From assembly GCA_944331915.1 (NCBI GenBank), contig CALVIR010000007.1, positions 1-43,395 of the forward strand: 43,395 bases of DNA. The letters run 5' to 3'. The position numbers and the translations under genes were made by a program. The notes beneath the pieces were generated by a model. The model had not been told where the DNA came from. It did not search any database and saw nothing but the letters and a program-made list of their open reading frames with translations. Each line of letters begins with the position of its first letter. Position 1 is the first letter of the stretch. This DNA comes from an uncultured Bacilli bacterium. GTDB taxonomy: Bacteria > Bacillota_I > Bacilli_A > RF39 > UBA660. This document shows, in pieces, positions 8,224 through 16,215 of the stretch.

Positions 8224-8934
8224 TTATGATGACTTTTTTCTTTTCATAGTATAGACTTTAGTATAATTTTTTCTTTCTTGTTGACATTTTTCCATAGCTT
8301 CTCTTACAATTGGAAAATCTTTAGAAATATAGCTAGTGATAGTAGGGTAAAACTCTTCTAAAGCGATAAATTCTTTGGTAGCTTCTTTCACTTTTTCTAA
8401 AGAGCTGTCTATGATAGTAAGGTCATTGTTGTCATTTCTATAAAAGTGAAAGTGTTCTAATTCATATTGTGTAGGAGCTTTTGGGTTAAAATAATCTTCA
8501 TAACTTTTTGGTTTTATAGATATGCGTTCAATGTCAATAAAGTTTTTTCTAATATGAAAGATATGTTTTTGATTATTATATGCTAGTTTAATATTCATAT
8601 TTTCTTCAGTTATTTCTTCAGCAATATTTGTGAATTGATGACGCATTGAGAAGACAAATTCTTCTTTTGGAACATCACCAATTAAAAGATGGTCAACATA
8701 GAAAGCCTTTTCTTTATCTTTATTTAAACTAAACGCCCAACTTGTACCTTTAAATCTAATTCTTTTGGAATCATTTGGATCATTATAGATCTCCATTCTC
8801 TCAAGTTGGTGGTTACTCAAATCTTCTAAGTAAAACCAGTTATCCTTAATAATAGGTTTATAACCTTTTACTTTGAAAAAATTAATGAGACTAGCATCTC
8901 CTAGAAAATTTTCTAGTTTTTCCATTAAATTCAT
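8224..8934 (-). CDS. Unrecognised 236-residue protein
   Basis: I do not recognise this protein. It is soluble-looking, rich in charged and aromatic residues, and has no signal peptide, membrane span or obvious catalytic motif. The N-terminus (MEKLENFLGDASLINFFKVK) and the C-terminus (from about 185, KEATKEFIALEEFYPTI, then a Lys/Arg-rich tail ending KRKKSS) look helical. The centre looks mixed. ATG 8934 is chosen over GTG 8943 because GAGGTG lies upstream at good spacing. TATAAT at 8963-8958 (minus) supports its own promoter, and a clean terminator follows. It sits between recU and gpsB, transcribed with recU-ponA but separated from them by a terminator. No function is proposed. Confidence 0.7.
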   Translation of the reverse strand: MNLMEKLENFLGDASLINFFKVKGYKPIIKDNWFYLEDLSNHQLERMEIYNDPNDSKRIRFKGTSWAFSLNKDKEKAFYVDHLLIGDVPKEEFVFSMRHQFTNIAEEITEENMNIKLAYNNQKHIFHIRKNFIDIERISIKPKSYEDYFNPKAPTQYELEHFHFYRNDNNDLTIIDSSLEKVKEATKEFIALEEFYPTITSYISKDFPIVREAMEKCQQERKNYTKVYTMKRKKSS

Positions 8935-8957
8935 TATATTCACCTCGATTGCTTTAT

Positions 8958-8985
8958 ATTATACACCTATTTTGATAAAAGCAAA
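8958..8985 (-). promoter_or_regulatory. Probable promoter for the gene at 8224-8934
   Basis: On the minus strand TTTGCT (8985-8980), a 16-nt spacer and TATAAT (8963-8958) lie about 24 nt before the start codon. Confidence 0.45.
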
Positions 8986-9031
8986 TAAAAATTTAATATT
9001 TGTCATAATTGTTGTTTCTTTGTCGAATTAG

Positions 9032-9062
9032 TTGTATCTTTTTTTAAAAGAGTTATGATAAT
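9032..9062 (+). promoter_or_regulatory. Possible promoter for the 36-codon ORF and gpsB
   Basis: TTGTAT (9032-9037) with TATGAT (9054-9059) at 16 nt, or the overlapping GATAAT (9057-9062), lies just upstream of the RBS at 9064-9070. Confidence 0.4.
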
Positions 9063-9075
9063 AGTGGTGATAGTT

Positions 9076-9183
9076 ATGAATAATCAAGATGTTGTAGTAA
9101 TCCTTTCAAAAATTAGAAATGATATTAAAGTTGCTTTAAGGCTTAACTCTTTAGAAAGTATGATGAAAAGATTGACAAAATAG
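9076..9183 (+). CDS. Small 35-residue protein of unknown function
   Basis: ATG 9076 is preceded by GTGGTGATAG, an RBS form used repeatedly in this genome (cca, the DUF at 39190). The 35 residues (MNNQDVVVILSKIRNDI..., then VALRLNSLESMMKRLTK) form a plausible amphipathic, basic helix with no cysteines and no membrane span. It lies 46 bp before gpsB, in the same orientation and behind a likely promoter, so it may be cotranscribed. It is too short for a family call, but an RBS plus helix-like composition argues for a real small gene. Confidence 0.45.
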   Translation: MNNQDVVVILSKIRNDIKVALRLNSLESMMKRLTK

Positions 9184-9229
9184 ATTATCTTTTCTAAAAT
9201 ATAGAGTGTAAAGGGATTGGTGATTTAAT

Positions 9230-9562
9230 ATGTATCAAAATAAGATTGCCCTCACACCCCAGGAAATTTTAGAAAAAGATTTTAAAATTGACACAAGAGG
9301 GTATAGACTTAAAGAGGTAGATCAATTTCTTGATGTTGTTATTAGTGATTATGAACAGTTTTTTTCTATTATTGATAGTTTAGAAAAAGAAAAAGCAGAA
9401 CTGTTAAGAGAGATAATGACACTTAAACAAAATCTTAGAAATGCGAAAATGAATGCAGAAATTGTTAGAAATACATCAGATACTATGGAGGTTAATAACC
9501 TTGATATTCTAAGAAGACTTAGTCAATTAGAAAAAGAGGTATATGGCAAGAACGATGATTAA
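9230..9562 (+). CDS. gpsB: Cell-division regulator GpsB (DivIVA-like)
   Basis: This 110-residue protein has the DivIVA/GpsB N-terminal domain: LTPQEILEKDFKIDTRGYRLKEVDQFLDVVI (about 8-38), then a coiled coil (about 45-80). The C-terminal motif NLDILRRLSQLEKEVYG (about 89-105) is diagnostic for GpsB rather than DivIVA. GpsB is a cytoplasmic adaptor that docks class A PBPs at the septum; its likely partner, ponA, is encoded nearby at 4624-7548. An AAGGGATTGGTGAT leader precedes ATG 9230. As in Bacillus, rnpB follows directly; here the RNA's first helix overlaps the gpsB stop codon. Confidence 0.93.
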   Translation: MYQNKIALTPQEILEKDFKIDTRGYRLKEVDQFLDVVISDYEQFFSIIDSLEKEKAELLREIMTLKQNLRNAKMNAEIVRNTSDTMEVNNLDILRRLSQLEKEVYGKNDD

Positions 9563-9913
9563 TATTTTAGACAAGTGCTGGAATTAGTTTAATTCTAGAG
9601 GAAAGTCCATGCTCACACAGTCCTGTGATGGCTGTAGTGTTCGTGCTTAAGGAAAAAATAACTTAAGGTAATGTTTTTACATTAACGGCGGTTTAGCACC
9701 TAAGGATATTTCTATGGTGATTAACTGTAAAGTGCCACAGTGACGAATTTTTAGGAAACTAAAAAGTGAAACGCGGTAAACCCCACGAGTGAGAAACCTA
9801 AATTATGGTAGGGGAGTCTTAATAAGAAGAAATGAATTCTTTTAAGGACTAGAAATAGTAGATAGATACTTGTCACCTAGCAATAGGTACAGAACATGGC
9901 TTATTAAATATTA
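9560..9913 (+). ncRNA. rnpB: RNase P RNA (bacterial type B)
   Basis: This is the catalytic RNA that trims tRNA 5' leaders. Conserved blocks are readable: AGAGGAAAGTCCATGCTC (about 9597), AAAGTGCCACAGTGACGAA (9729-9747), GAAACGCGGTAAACCCCA (about 9767), GGTAGGGGA (about 9808) and ACAGAACATGGCTTA (9889-9903). Layout and order match the Bacillus-type RNA. The closing P1 helix can be assigned: 9560-9567 (TAATATTT) pairs perfectly with 9906-9913 (AAATATTA). P1 starts on the TAA of gpsB, so the protein and RNA genes abut or overlap. Ends are good to a few bases. No separate promoter is obvious, so processing from a gpsB transcript is possible. Confidence 0.96.
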
Positions 9914-9938
9914 ATTGTAGTTTAGATGAGGTGATGTG

Positions 9939-10430
9939 ATGAAAGAATTAGGTGAATATCTTCAGGATGTAAGACGAAATAATGGGGTTAGTCTTGAAGA
10001 GGCAGCTAGTGATTTAAAAGTGGATGAATTACTGCTTGAAAATATAGAGAGTGCTAATATTAGAGCTTTTAAAGATATTTATAGTCTTAAAGATTTAATA
10101 AAAGAGTATGCTAAATATTTGGGACTTGATCCTTTAAAGGTACAAGAAGAATTTAATGACTTTTTATTTGAACATACGTCAAAAATATCTTTAGATGATA
10201 TTATGGCGGCAAAGAAGAAGAAAGAAAGAGAAGAAGAGGATACGAAGAAGATTCAATCACCTTATACAAAAGAATATAAAAGAAAAATAAAGAAATGGCC
10301 AATTGTGTTATTTGGAATTAGTTTTGTACTAGCTATTATAATTTCTGTTGTTGTTATAAAAACTATTAATAGAGAACCAGCTATCTCTAGTGAATTGAAA
10401 GGAGTAAATTGGTATGAATACACCTACTAA
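9939..10430 (+). CDS. RodZ-like helix-turn-helix membrane protein (short form)
   Basis: This 163-residue protein starts with a RodZ-type HTH_25 domain (about 1-75): LGEYLQDVRRNNGVSLEEAA, then LLLENIESANIRAF and LIKEYAKYLGLD. A lysine/glutamate-rich linker (about 85-120) leads to one transmembrane helix (about 125-148). Only a short outside tail follows, unlike E. coli RodZ. RodZ proteins link MreB to the cell-shape machinery; no MreB gene is in view. ATG 9939 is preceded by GAGGTGATGTG. A GTG at 9936 is a weaker alternative. It overlaps pgsA by 17 bp, as in Firmicutes where rodZ-like genes (ymfM) precede pgsA. Confidence 0.75.
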   Translation: MKELGEYLQDVRRNNGVSLEEAASDLKVDELLLENIESANIRAFKDIYSLKDLIKEYAKYLGLDPLKVQEEFNDFLFEHTSKISLDDIMAAKKKKEREEEDTKKIQSPYTKEYKRKIKKWPIVLFGISFVLAIIISVVVIKTINREPAISSELKGVNWYEYTY

Positions 10431-11013
10431 ATTGACTTTTTTAAGAATTATTTTAACAATTGTTATGATTATTATTTTGATATTTCCTTTTTATTTAGTT
10501 GGTTTTAGTTTTCCACAGTTTTTAGTTGGAGGTTTTTATATAAAATCAGAGTATATTATAGCAGGAATTATCTTTTTAATTGCTAGCTTAACAGATTTTT
10601 TGGATGGTTATTTGGCGAGAAAGAATAATCAAGTTACTGATTTAGGAAAAATGTTAGATGCTATTGCTGATAAAGTTTTAGTTAATAGTGCTTTAATTAT
10701 TCTTGCATATAAAGGCTTTATTCCAGTATGGATTCCAGTTATTATAATCTTTAGAGATACAGTAGTTGATGCGATTAAGATGCAGGCGGGAAATAAAGGT
10801 AAAGTAGTAGCAGCGATAAAGTCTGGGAAGATTAAAACTGCTTGTATGATGCCGGGAGTGGTATTAACATTCTTTTATAATTTGCCTTTTGAACTTTGGA
10901 ATATAAGAGTAGCTGATTTCTTACTATATTTTGCAACAATTATGGCAATTATTTCAATGATAGAGTATTTTAACCTTAATAAAAAATTGATTTTAGAGCC
11001 AAAGGAGAGTTAA
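10414..11013 (+). CDS. pgsA: CDP-diacylglycerol-glycerol-3-phosphate phosphatidyltransferase
   Basis: This integral membrane enzyme makes phosphatidylglycerophosphate, the first committed step to phosphatidylglycerol and thus the lipid donor for LTA synthase (gene at 35381). The CDP-alcohol phosphatidyltransferase signature D-G-x2-A-R-x8-G-x3-D-x3-D is complete in DFLDGYLARKNNQVTDLGKM followed by LDAIADK (about 61-87). Several hydrophobic helices flank it, and the length (199) is typical. The start overlaps the RodZ-like gene, with AAAGGAG just upstream. In many Bacilli cinA lies between pgsA and recA; here it is absent. Confidence 0.93.
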   Translation: MNTPTKLTFLRIILTIVMIIILIFPFYLVGFSFPQFLVGGFYIKSEYIIAGIIFLIASLTDFLDGYLARKNNQVTDLGKMLDAIADKVLVNSALIILAYKGFIPVWIPVIIIFRDTVVDAIKMQAGNKGKVVAAIKSGKIKTACMMPGVVLTFFYNLPFELWNIRVADFLLYFATIMAIISMIEYFNLNKKLILEPKES

Positions 11014-11086
11014 ATTCTTCTTTTTTTTATTATTTACTTTGGAAAAAATGAAAATTGAGGAGGAAAAAAGCTTGAAAATTTAAAAA

Positions 11087-11100
11087 CAAACTTTTGTTCG
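11087..11100. promoter_or_regulatory. Candidate LexA/SOS box upstream of recA
   Basis: CAAAC-TTTT-GTTCG reads on the other strand CGAAC-AAAA-GTTTG, a near-palindrome with one mismatch to the Firmicutes SOS box CGAAC-N4-GTTCG. It ends 8 bp before the -35 of the recA promoter, where a repressor could act. No lexA gene is in the window. Confidence 0.55.
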
Positions 11101-11108
11101 CAAAATGC

Positions 11109-11137
11109 TTGACTTTTTTATTTTTAGCTTATACAAT
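11109..11137 (+). promoter_or_regulatory. recA promoter
   Basis: TTGACT (11109-11114), a 17-nt spacer and TACAAT (11132-11137) make a near-consensus vegetative promoter. AGGAGG-like AGGAGGATGTT lies before ATG 11168. Confidence 0.7.
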
Positions 11138-11167
11138 ATTATTGTATTTAATTTTTAGGAGGATGTT

Positions 11168-12184
11168 ATGAACAAAACAACAAGTAATAAAGATAAGAAT
11201 TTAGAACAGGTTTTAGCTGATATAGAAAAGCAATTTGGTAAAGGGGCTGTTATGAGATTAGGGGATAATCCTCATATGAAAATAGATGTTGTATCTAGTG
11301 GATGTTTAAGTTTAGATATAGCTTTAGGAGTTGGAGGATATCCTAAGGGACGTATTATTGAAATATATGGTCCTGAATCTAGTGGTAAAACAACTTTTGC
11401 GTTACAAGCGATTGCTGAGGTGCAAAAACAAGGGGGAAGAGCGGCTTTTATAGATGCTGAACATGCCCTTGATCCTGTTTATGCGAAAAGATTAGGGGTT
11501 AATACTAATGAACTTATTTTGTCACAACCTGATACAGGAGAACAAGCTCTAGAAATTTGTGAAGCTTTAGTTAGAAGTGAAGCAGTTAGCATTATAGTTA
11601 TTGACTCAGTAGCAGCTTTAGTTCCTCAGGCAGAAATTGATGGGGAGATGGGAGATTCTCATGTGGGTTTACAAGCTAGGTTAATGAGTCAAGCTTTACG
11701 AAAATTATCAGGAACAATTAATAAAACTAATACTATTGCTATATTTATTAATCAGTTAAGAGAAAAAGTTGGAGTTATGTTTGGTAATCCTGAGACAACT
11801 CCAGGAGGTAGAGCTTTAAAATTTTATTCAACTATTAGACTTGATATTAGGAGAAATGAGCAACTTAAAATTGGTGATAAAGTAATGGGAAATAAGACAA
11901 CTGTTAAGGTTGTAAAAAATAAAGTGGCTCCACCATTTAAGAGTGCTGTTGTTGATATTATGTATGGTGAAGGTATATCTAGAGAAGGTGAAATTATTGA
12001 TTTAGGTAGTGAAGCGGGAGTTATAGAAAAAACAGGTTCTTGGTATTCTTATAATGGAGAAAAATTAGGCCAAGGTAAGGAAAATGTAAAATTACTTCTT
12101 AAAGACAAAAAAGGTCTATGTAATGAAATTGAAGAAAAAGTTAGAGAGTATTATGGTATTAGTTTAAATAAAAAGGAAGCGTAA
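11168..12184 (+). CDS. recA: Recombinase RecA
   Basis: This is the strand-exchange ATPase of homologous recombination and SOS co-protease. The Walker A GPESSGKT is at about 68-75. [34 protein letters not shown] and the L2-region [20 protein letters not shown] are textbook. At 338 residues the length is typical, with a short C-terminal tail lacking a strongly acidic end. Its own promoter and a candidate SOS box lie upstream, and a perfect terminator follows. RecU at 7552 acts in the same pathway. Confidence 0.98.
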   Translation: MNKTTSNKDKNLEQVLADIEKQFGKGAVMRLGDNPHMKIDVVSSGCLSLDIALGVGGYPKGRIIEIYGPESSGKTTFALQAIAEVQKQGGRAAFIDAEHALDPVYAKRLGVNTNELILSQPDTGEQALEICEALVRSEAVSIIVIDSVAALVPQAEIDGEMGDSHVGLQARLMSQALRKLSGTINKTNTIAIFINQLREKVGVMFGNPETTPGGRALKFYSTIRLDIRRNEQLKIGDKVMGNKTTVKVVKNKVAPPFKSAVVDIMYGEGISREGEIIDLGSEAGVIEKTGSWYSYNGEKLGQGKENVKLLLKDKKGLCNEIEEKVREYYGISLNKKEA

Positions 12185-12199
12185 GTCTTCCTTTTAAAC
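12171..12199. terminator. Terminator after recA, shared with the convergent HTH gene
   Basis: The perfect 9-bp stem AAAAGGAAG/CTTCCTTTT (12171-12179/12187-12195) has a 7-nt loop that contains the recA stop codon. The A-rich 5' arm gives a T run on the minus strand. Confidence 0.8.
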
Positions 12200-12418
12200 A
12201 ACAATTTCTTCTTTAATATCTTCACTAATAATTAATAATTCGTTGGGAATGCAATCTAAGAGGTAACAAAACATTTCAATATATTTAAAAGAGATAGAGG
12301 TTGTTTCGCCTCTAATAATACGATTTAAATTACGTGAGGTTATATTCATTTTTTGACATAACCAATATTTACTCCTCCTATTCCTTTTTAACAATTCTTC
12401 AATATTAACTTTAACCAT
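12194..12418 (-). CDS. Small XRE/Cro-type DNA-binding protein
   Basis: The 74 residues form almost only a helix-turn-helix domain: LLKRNRRSKYWLCQKMNITS, then NLNRIIRGETTSISFKYIEM and LLDCIPNELLI. This is the pattern of HTH_26/YozG-like Cro/C1 regulators. The tail is acidic. GGGTGATTAAG precedes ATG 12418 at good spacing. It lies between recA and rny on the opposite strand, converging on recA and diverging from rny with about 210 bp between starts. It is therefore well placed to act on its own and the rny promoter. The target is not known. Confidence 0.85.
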   Translation of the reverse strand: MVKVNIEELLKRNRRSKYWLCQKMNITSRNLNRIIRGETTSISFKYIEMFCYLLDCIPNELLIISEDIKEEIVV

Positions 12419-12496
12419 TCTTAATCACCCAATTTCCGTTAACTAGATTTTATAAAAAATGATTAATTCAGATAAGATACTTATATTACCTCTACA

Positions 12497-12619
12497 AAAA
12501 TATATTCTAAGATGGGATTTATCTTTTGCTCTTAGAAACGCCTCTTGACAAGTTATCTTTTCAATTTTACAATAGAGTTAGATTATAGTTTAGATTTAAT
12601 TATTTAAAATATATTCTAA
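12497..12619 (+). repeat. 14-bp direct repeats flanking the rny promoter
   Basis: AAAATATATTCTAA occurs at 12497-12510 and again at 12606-12619, the second directly before the rny Shine-Dalgarno (GGAGG). The rny promoter lies between them. They may be operator sites for the adjacent HTH protein or the trace of a small duplication. Confidence 0.5.
12545..12573 (+). promoter_or_regulatory. rny promoter
   Basis: Consensus TTGACA (12545-12550), a 17-nt spacer and TACAAT (12568-12573) predict transcription from about 12580, giving a 50-nt leader before GGAGG and ATG 12632. Confidence 0.75.
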
Positions 12620-12631
12620 TGGAGGTATGAT

Positions 12632-14185
12632 ATGACAGAATTATTACTCTCCATTTTACTTATAATTTTTGGACTTTTTTGTGGTTTTGGATTAACTTTA
12701 TTAGTAAATTTCTTAAGAGAGGGAACAACATCTAAAAAAATAGATAAAATGCTTGATGAAGCGAATCGTAATGCTGATAAGATTAAAAGGGATGCCGTTA
12801 TGGAAGCAAAAGAGAAAGCTTATCAGTTAAAACTTGAAGTAGAAAAAGATATAAAAGAAAAGAAAAGTGAACTTAAAGATAATGAAACAAGATTATTACA
12901 AAGAGAGAGTAGTTTAGATAAAAGAGATGAATTATGTCAAAAAAGGGAAGCTACTCTTGATGAAAGAGAAGAAAAGATAATTCAAAGACAAAAAGAGATT
13001 CAAGATGAACAAGCTAAAGTGGAGGAAATAAAGAAAGAACAAATTTCTTTGTTAGAAGAAATATCTTCGTATAGCAAAGAGAAAGCTCATGATATGATTA
13101 TGCGTAATGTCAAAGAAGCGATGAGTAGAGAAATTGCTGTTTATATTAGTGAACAAGAAAATGAAGCTAAGATGAATGCTGATAAAAAAGCTCATGAATT
13201 AATAGTAAGTTCGATGCAAAAATATGCTGCTGATATTGCTAGTGATCAGACAGTTACGGTAGTTAGTCTTCCTAATGATGAAATGAAGGGAAGGTTAATT
13301 GGAAGAGAAGGAAGGAATATTAGGACAATAGAAGCAATAACAGGGGTTGATTTAATTATTGATGATACTCCAGAAGCAGTTGTGTTGTCTAGTTTTGATC
13401 CTTTACGAAGAGAAATGGCAAGAATTACTTTGGAAACCCTAATTAAAGATGGAAGAATTCATCCAACAAGAATTGAAGAGGTATATGATAAAGTAGTTAA
13501 AGATACAAAAGAACAGATATTAGAGTTTGGTAATAATGCTTTATTTGAATTAGGTATTACTAAGATGGCTCCTGAATTGATTGAGTTAATTGGTAAACTT
13601 CATTATCGAACTAGTTATGGACAAAATGCGTTACAACATTCTTTAGAGGTTGCTAATTTAGCAGGATTAATGGCTGGTGAGTTAGGTGAAGATGTAACTT
13701 TAGCGAAAAGAGCAGGACTATTACATGATATTGGAAAAGCAGTTGATCATGAAATAGAAGGGAGCCATGTTGAAATTGGTGTAGAGTTTGCCAAAAAATA
13801 TGGTGAGAATGATATTGTTATTAATGCCATTGCTTCTCATCATGGAGATTGTGAAGCTACATCAGTTATTTCTACTTTAGTAGCAACTGCAGATGCTCTT
13901 TCAGCTTCACGACCAGGAGCAAGAAATGATTCTTTAGAGAACTATATTAAACGTTTAGCACAACTTGAAGAGGTTGCAAATAATATTGATGGCGTAGAAA
14001 AAACTTATGCTATGCAAGCAGGAAGAGAGCTTAGAGTAGTAGTTGAACCTGATAAGATTGATGATTTAGAAGCACATAGGGTAGCTAGAGAGATAAAAGA
14101 AAAAATAGAAGAAACACTTAATTATCCAGGGACAATTAAAATTACGGTACTTAGAGAAACAAGAGTACAAGAAGAAGCAAAATAA
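12632..14185 (+). CDS. rny: Ribonuclease Y
   Basis: This membrane-anchored endoribonuclease initiates mRNA decay in Firmicutes. Domains: N-terminal transmembrane helix (about 3-25), long charged coiled coil (about 30-190), KH domain with [20 protein letters not shown] (about 225), and HD domain with the metal-binding pair in [12 protein letters not shown] (about 360-371). The length (517) is typical. It has its own promoter, and a perfect terminator is shared with RNase J converging from the other side, so the two main decay nucleases are encoded tail to tail. Confidence 0.97.
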   Translation: MTELLLSILLIIFGLFCGFGLTLLVNFLREGTTSKKIDKMLDEANRNADKIKRDAVMEAKEKAYQLKLEVEKDIKEKKSELKDNETRLLQRESSLDKRDELCQKREATLDEREEKIIQRQKEIQDEQAKVEEIKKEQISLLEEISSYSKEKAHDMIMRNVKEAMSREIAVYISEQENEAKMNADKKAHELIVSSMQKYAADIASDQTVTVVSLPNDEMKGRLIGREGRNIRTIEAITGVDLIIDDTPEAVVLSSFDPLRREMARITLETLIKDGRIHPTRIEEVYDKVVKDTKEQILEFGNNALFELGITKMAPELIELIGKLHYRTSYGQNALQHSLEVANLAGLMAGELGEDVTLAKRAGLLHDIGKAVDHEIEGSHVEIGVEFAKKYGENDIVINAIASHHGDCEATSVISTLVATADALSASRPGARNDSLENYIKRLAQLEEVANNIDGVEKTYAMQAGRELRVVVEPDKIDDLEAHRVAREIKEKIEETLNYPGTIKITVLRETRVQEEAK

Positions 14186-14215
14186 AAATAGAGTTTTGGT
14201 TGAACTCTATTTTTT
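14184..14215. terminator. Bidirectional terminator between rny and rnjA
   Basis: The perfect 12-bp stem AAAAATAGAGTT/AACTCTATTTTT (14184-14195/14203-14214) has a 7-nt loop. The stop codon of the minus-strand RNase J gene (14207-14209) is inside the 3' arm. Confidence 0.9.
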
Positions 14216-15880
14216 GATGTCTAAAATTATTGGCAATATTATAGGTCTTCTTCCAGTTAATTTTAAAATAAAAGGAATAAGATCTAAGTTAAGTTGATTT
14301 TTAATATCTGTAAAAGATGACTTATTATCTGCTAATTTATTATTGATAATATTAGTTGCTTCTTTTTCAATTTTCTTTAATAATTCTTCATTTTCATTGA
14401 CAAGAATAAAACCTCTTGTAGTAATATTTGGTTTGGTTAAAAGTTTTCTTGTACTACTGTTGATATTGGCGATTACAACTAAAATACCATCATTAGCCAT
14501 AATTTTACGATCTCTTATTACAGCACTACCAACCTCACCAATTCTTGAACCATCAACATAGATATCATTATTAGGATAACTTTCTCCTTTACTGATGTGA
14601 TGATTTTTAAGAATTAGACTATCACCATTTTTTAAAATAAAAGTATTTTCTTTAGGAATACCACAGTCAATTCCTAAGTTAGCATGTTCTTTTAACATTC
14701 TATAATCTCCATGGAAGGGCATTAAATATTTAGGTTTTAATAAGCGAATCATTAGTTTTAGTTCTTCTTGATTAGCATGTCCTGAAGTATGAAGATTATT
14801 TACAGTCATGTTAGTAAATACTTTAACACCTTTTAGATATAATTTATTTATAGTTTTATGAATACTTAAAGCATTACCAGGGATAGCACTTGATGAGAAA
14901 ATAACGATATCATCTGGTCGTAACTTAATCTGTTTATGAGTTCCATCTGCTATACGGGATAAGGCTGCTAAAGGTTCACCTTGAGAACCAGTACAAAGGA
15001 TGGTAACCTCTCCTGGTTTTAGGGTATTAGCAACCTCAGCGCTTACTAGTAATTCTTTGTGATCTATATAGCCACCTTTAATAGAAATATCAATGTTATT
15101 TTCCATACTACGACCGAAAACACAAATTTTACGATTATGTTGATAACATGATTCAAAGATGTGTTTTAATCTGTAGATATTAGAAGCAAAGGTAGCGATG
15201 ATAATACGGTTATATTTATATTTGTCAAATATATCAATTAGAGCATCATCAACTCGTGATTCACTAATAGACATTCCTTCATTTAAAGCATTAGTACTAT
15301 CACTTATTAATAGGTCAACTCCTTCTTCACCAAGTTTAGCCATTTTATATAAATCAGCCATTGGACCAATTGGAGTTAAATCAAATTTAAAGTCTCCTGT
15401 TGTAACTATTCGTCCATTAGGAGTTTTAATACTAATACCATGGGAATCAGGGATGGAGTGAGTTGTTCTAATAAATTCAACCTCCATGTGTTTGAATTTT
15501 AATTTAGTATTTTCATCATAAACATATAAATTATCATATCTAATATTACGATCTTCTAATTTTAATTTAATTAATTCTTTAGCTTGATTAGGGGCATAGA
15601 TAGCAGGAATATTAACACTCTTTAATAAAAAAGGAATAGCACCAATATGATCTTCGTGCCCATGAGTTATTAAAAGAGCTTTAATTTTTGATTCGTTTTC
15701 TTTTAAAAATGAGTAATCTGGTAGAACATAATCGATACCTAGTAGTTCACCCCCAGCAAAACTTACTCCAGCGTCAATAACAATAATTTCATCTTCATGC
15801 ATTACACAATACATGTTTTTTCCTACTTCTCCTAAGCCACCTAAAACAATTATTTTTGTTTCTTTTGACTTATTGTCCAT
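14207..15880 (-). CDS. rnjA: Ribonuclease J
   Basis: This is a metallo-beta-lactamase/beta-CASP 5'-3' exonuclease and endonuclease for RNA decay and maturation. The zinc-binding motif THGHEDHIG gives H73, H75, D77 and H78. Further motifs include GDFKFD, GEPLAALSRIADGTH, LHTSGHANQEELKLMIRLLK and PFHGDYR. The length (557) matches RNase J1/J2. It begins MDNKSKETKIIVLGGLGEVG, with AAAGGAG well placed before ATG 15880. A good minus-strand promoter lies upstream, beside a MITE-like element. It might be J1 or J2; only one copy is visible, so J1 is assumed. Confidence 0.95.
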   Translation of the reverse strand: MDNKSKETKIIVLGGLGEVGKNMYCVMHEDEIIVIDAGVSFAGGELLGIDYVLPDYSFLKENESKIKALLITHGHEDHIGAIPFLLKSVNIPAIYAPNQAKELIKLKLEDRNIRYDNLYVYDENTKLKFKHMEVEFIRTTHSIPDSHGISIKTPNGRIVTTGDFKFDLTPIGPMADLYKMAKLGEEGVDLLISDSTNALNEGMSISESRVDDALIDIFDKYKYNRIIIATFASNIYRLKHIFESCYQHNRKICVFGRSMENNIDISIKGGYIDHKELLVSAEVANTLKPGEVTILCTGSQGEPLAALSRIADGTHKQIKLRPDDIVIFSSSAIPGNALSIHKTINKLYLKGVKVFTNMTVNNLHTSGHANQEELKLMIRLLKPKYLMPFHGDYRMLKEHANLGIDCGIPKENTFILKNGDSLILKNHHISKGESYPNNDIYVDGSRIGEVGSAVIRDRKIMANDGILVVIANINSSTRKLLTKPNITTRGFILVNENEELLKKIEKEATNIINNKLADNKSSFTDIKNQLNLDLIPFILKLTGRRPIILPIILDIKK

Positions 15881-15930
15881 TTATATCTCCTTTCATAATT
15901 TTAAAACCTATAAAGAACTAACCAGATAAG

Positions 15931-15959
15931 ATTATACTATAATTTTCTTTATTTGTCTA
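15931..15959 (-). promoter_or_regulatory. rnjA promoter
   Basis: On the minus strand TAGACA (15959-15954), a 17-nt spacer and TATAAT (15936-15931). The left direct repeat of the neighbouring MITE-like element starts at the next base, so insertion occurred right at the upstream edge of this promoter. Confidence 0.7.
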
Positions 15960-15975
15960 TTCCATCATTTGACAT
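15960..15975 (+). repeat. Left 16-bp flanking direct repeat of the MITE-like element
   Basis: TTCCATCATTTGACAT is repeated exactly at 16216-16231. The two copies immediately flank a 240-bp segment with inverted ends, as a target-site duplication would. Confidence 0.75.
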
Positions 15976-16215
15976 TGTTAATCCTTTTTTAAAATGTCAC
16001 CATATCTTTAGTTAAAATGTCACCACTAAGTTTTATAATTTCTTTATAAGCAAATCATTGATAATAGGCAGTAATAACTCGTCATACTTGCTGTAATATC
16101 TTATTTTTAAGATATTACGCACTTCAAAAGAGTTTTTACTGGGTCCCTGTTGTCAATGAGGAATTATAAAGAAATTATACTATAAAATCGGTGACATTTT
16201 AACTAATGTTTAACA
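15976..16215. mobile_element. 240-bp MITE-like non-autonomous element
   Basis: The segment has no ORF and has terminal inverted repeats. The left 26 bp (15976-16001) and the complement of the right 26 bp (16190-16215) agree at 22 positions; both start TGTTAA and end in AAAATGTCACC. The left end carries a second AAAATGTCACC iteron 23 bp further in (16014-16024). Beyond it, sequence to about 16048 again matches the complement of 16165-16185 (TATAATTTCTTTATA). The interior has a perfect hairpin. An exact 16-bp direct repeat flanks it. Together these indicate a deletion derivative of an insertion sequence. The parent family is not identifiable here: paired inner repeats recall IS21-type ends, while a 16-bp duplication is longer than usual for that family. 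Confidence 0.75.
16093..16118. other. Perfect hairpin inside the MITE-like element
   Basis: An 11-bp stem GTAATATCTTA/TAAGATATTAC with a TTTT loop sits near the middle of the element. No T run follows, so it is not an obvious terminator. Confidence 0.6.

Noticed and set aside
14343-15461. Open frames on the plus strand inside rnjA (14343-14561, 15198-15461)
   Set aside because: They are antisense to a conserved RNase J gene, have no RBS and show no recognisable protein.
16093-16118. Hairpin as terminator for the gene at 16221-17540
   Set aside because: No T run follows on either strand; it belongs to the interior of the MITE-like element.
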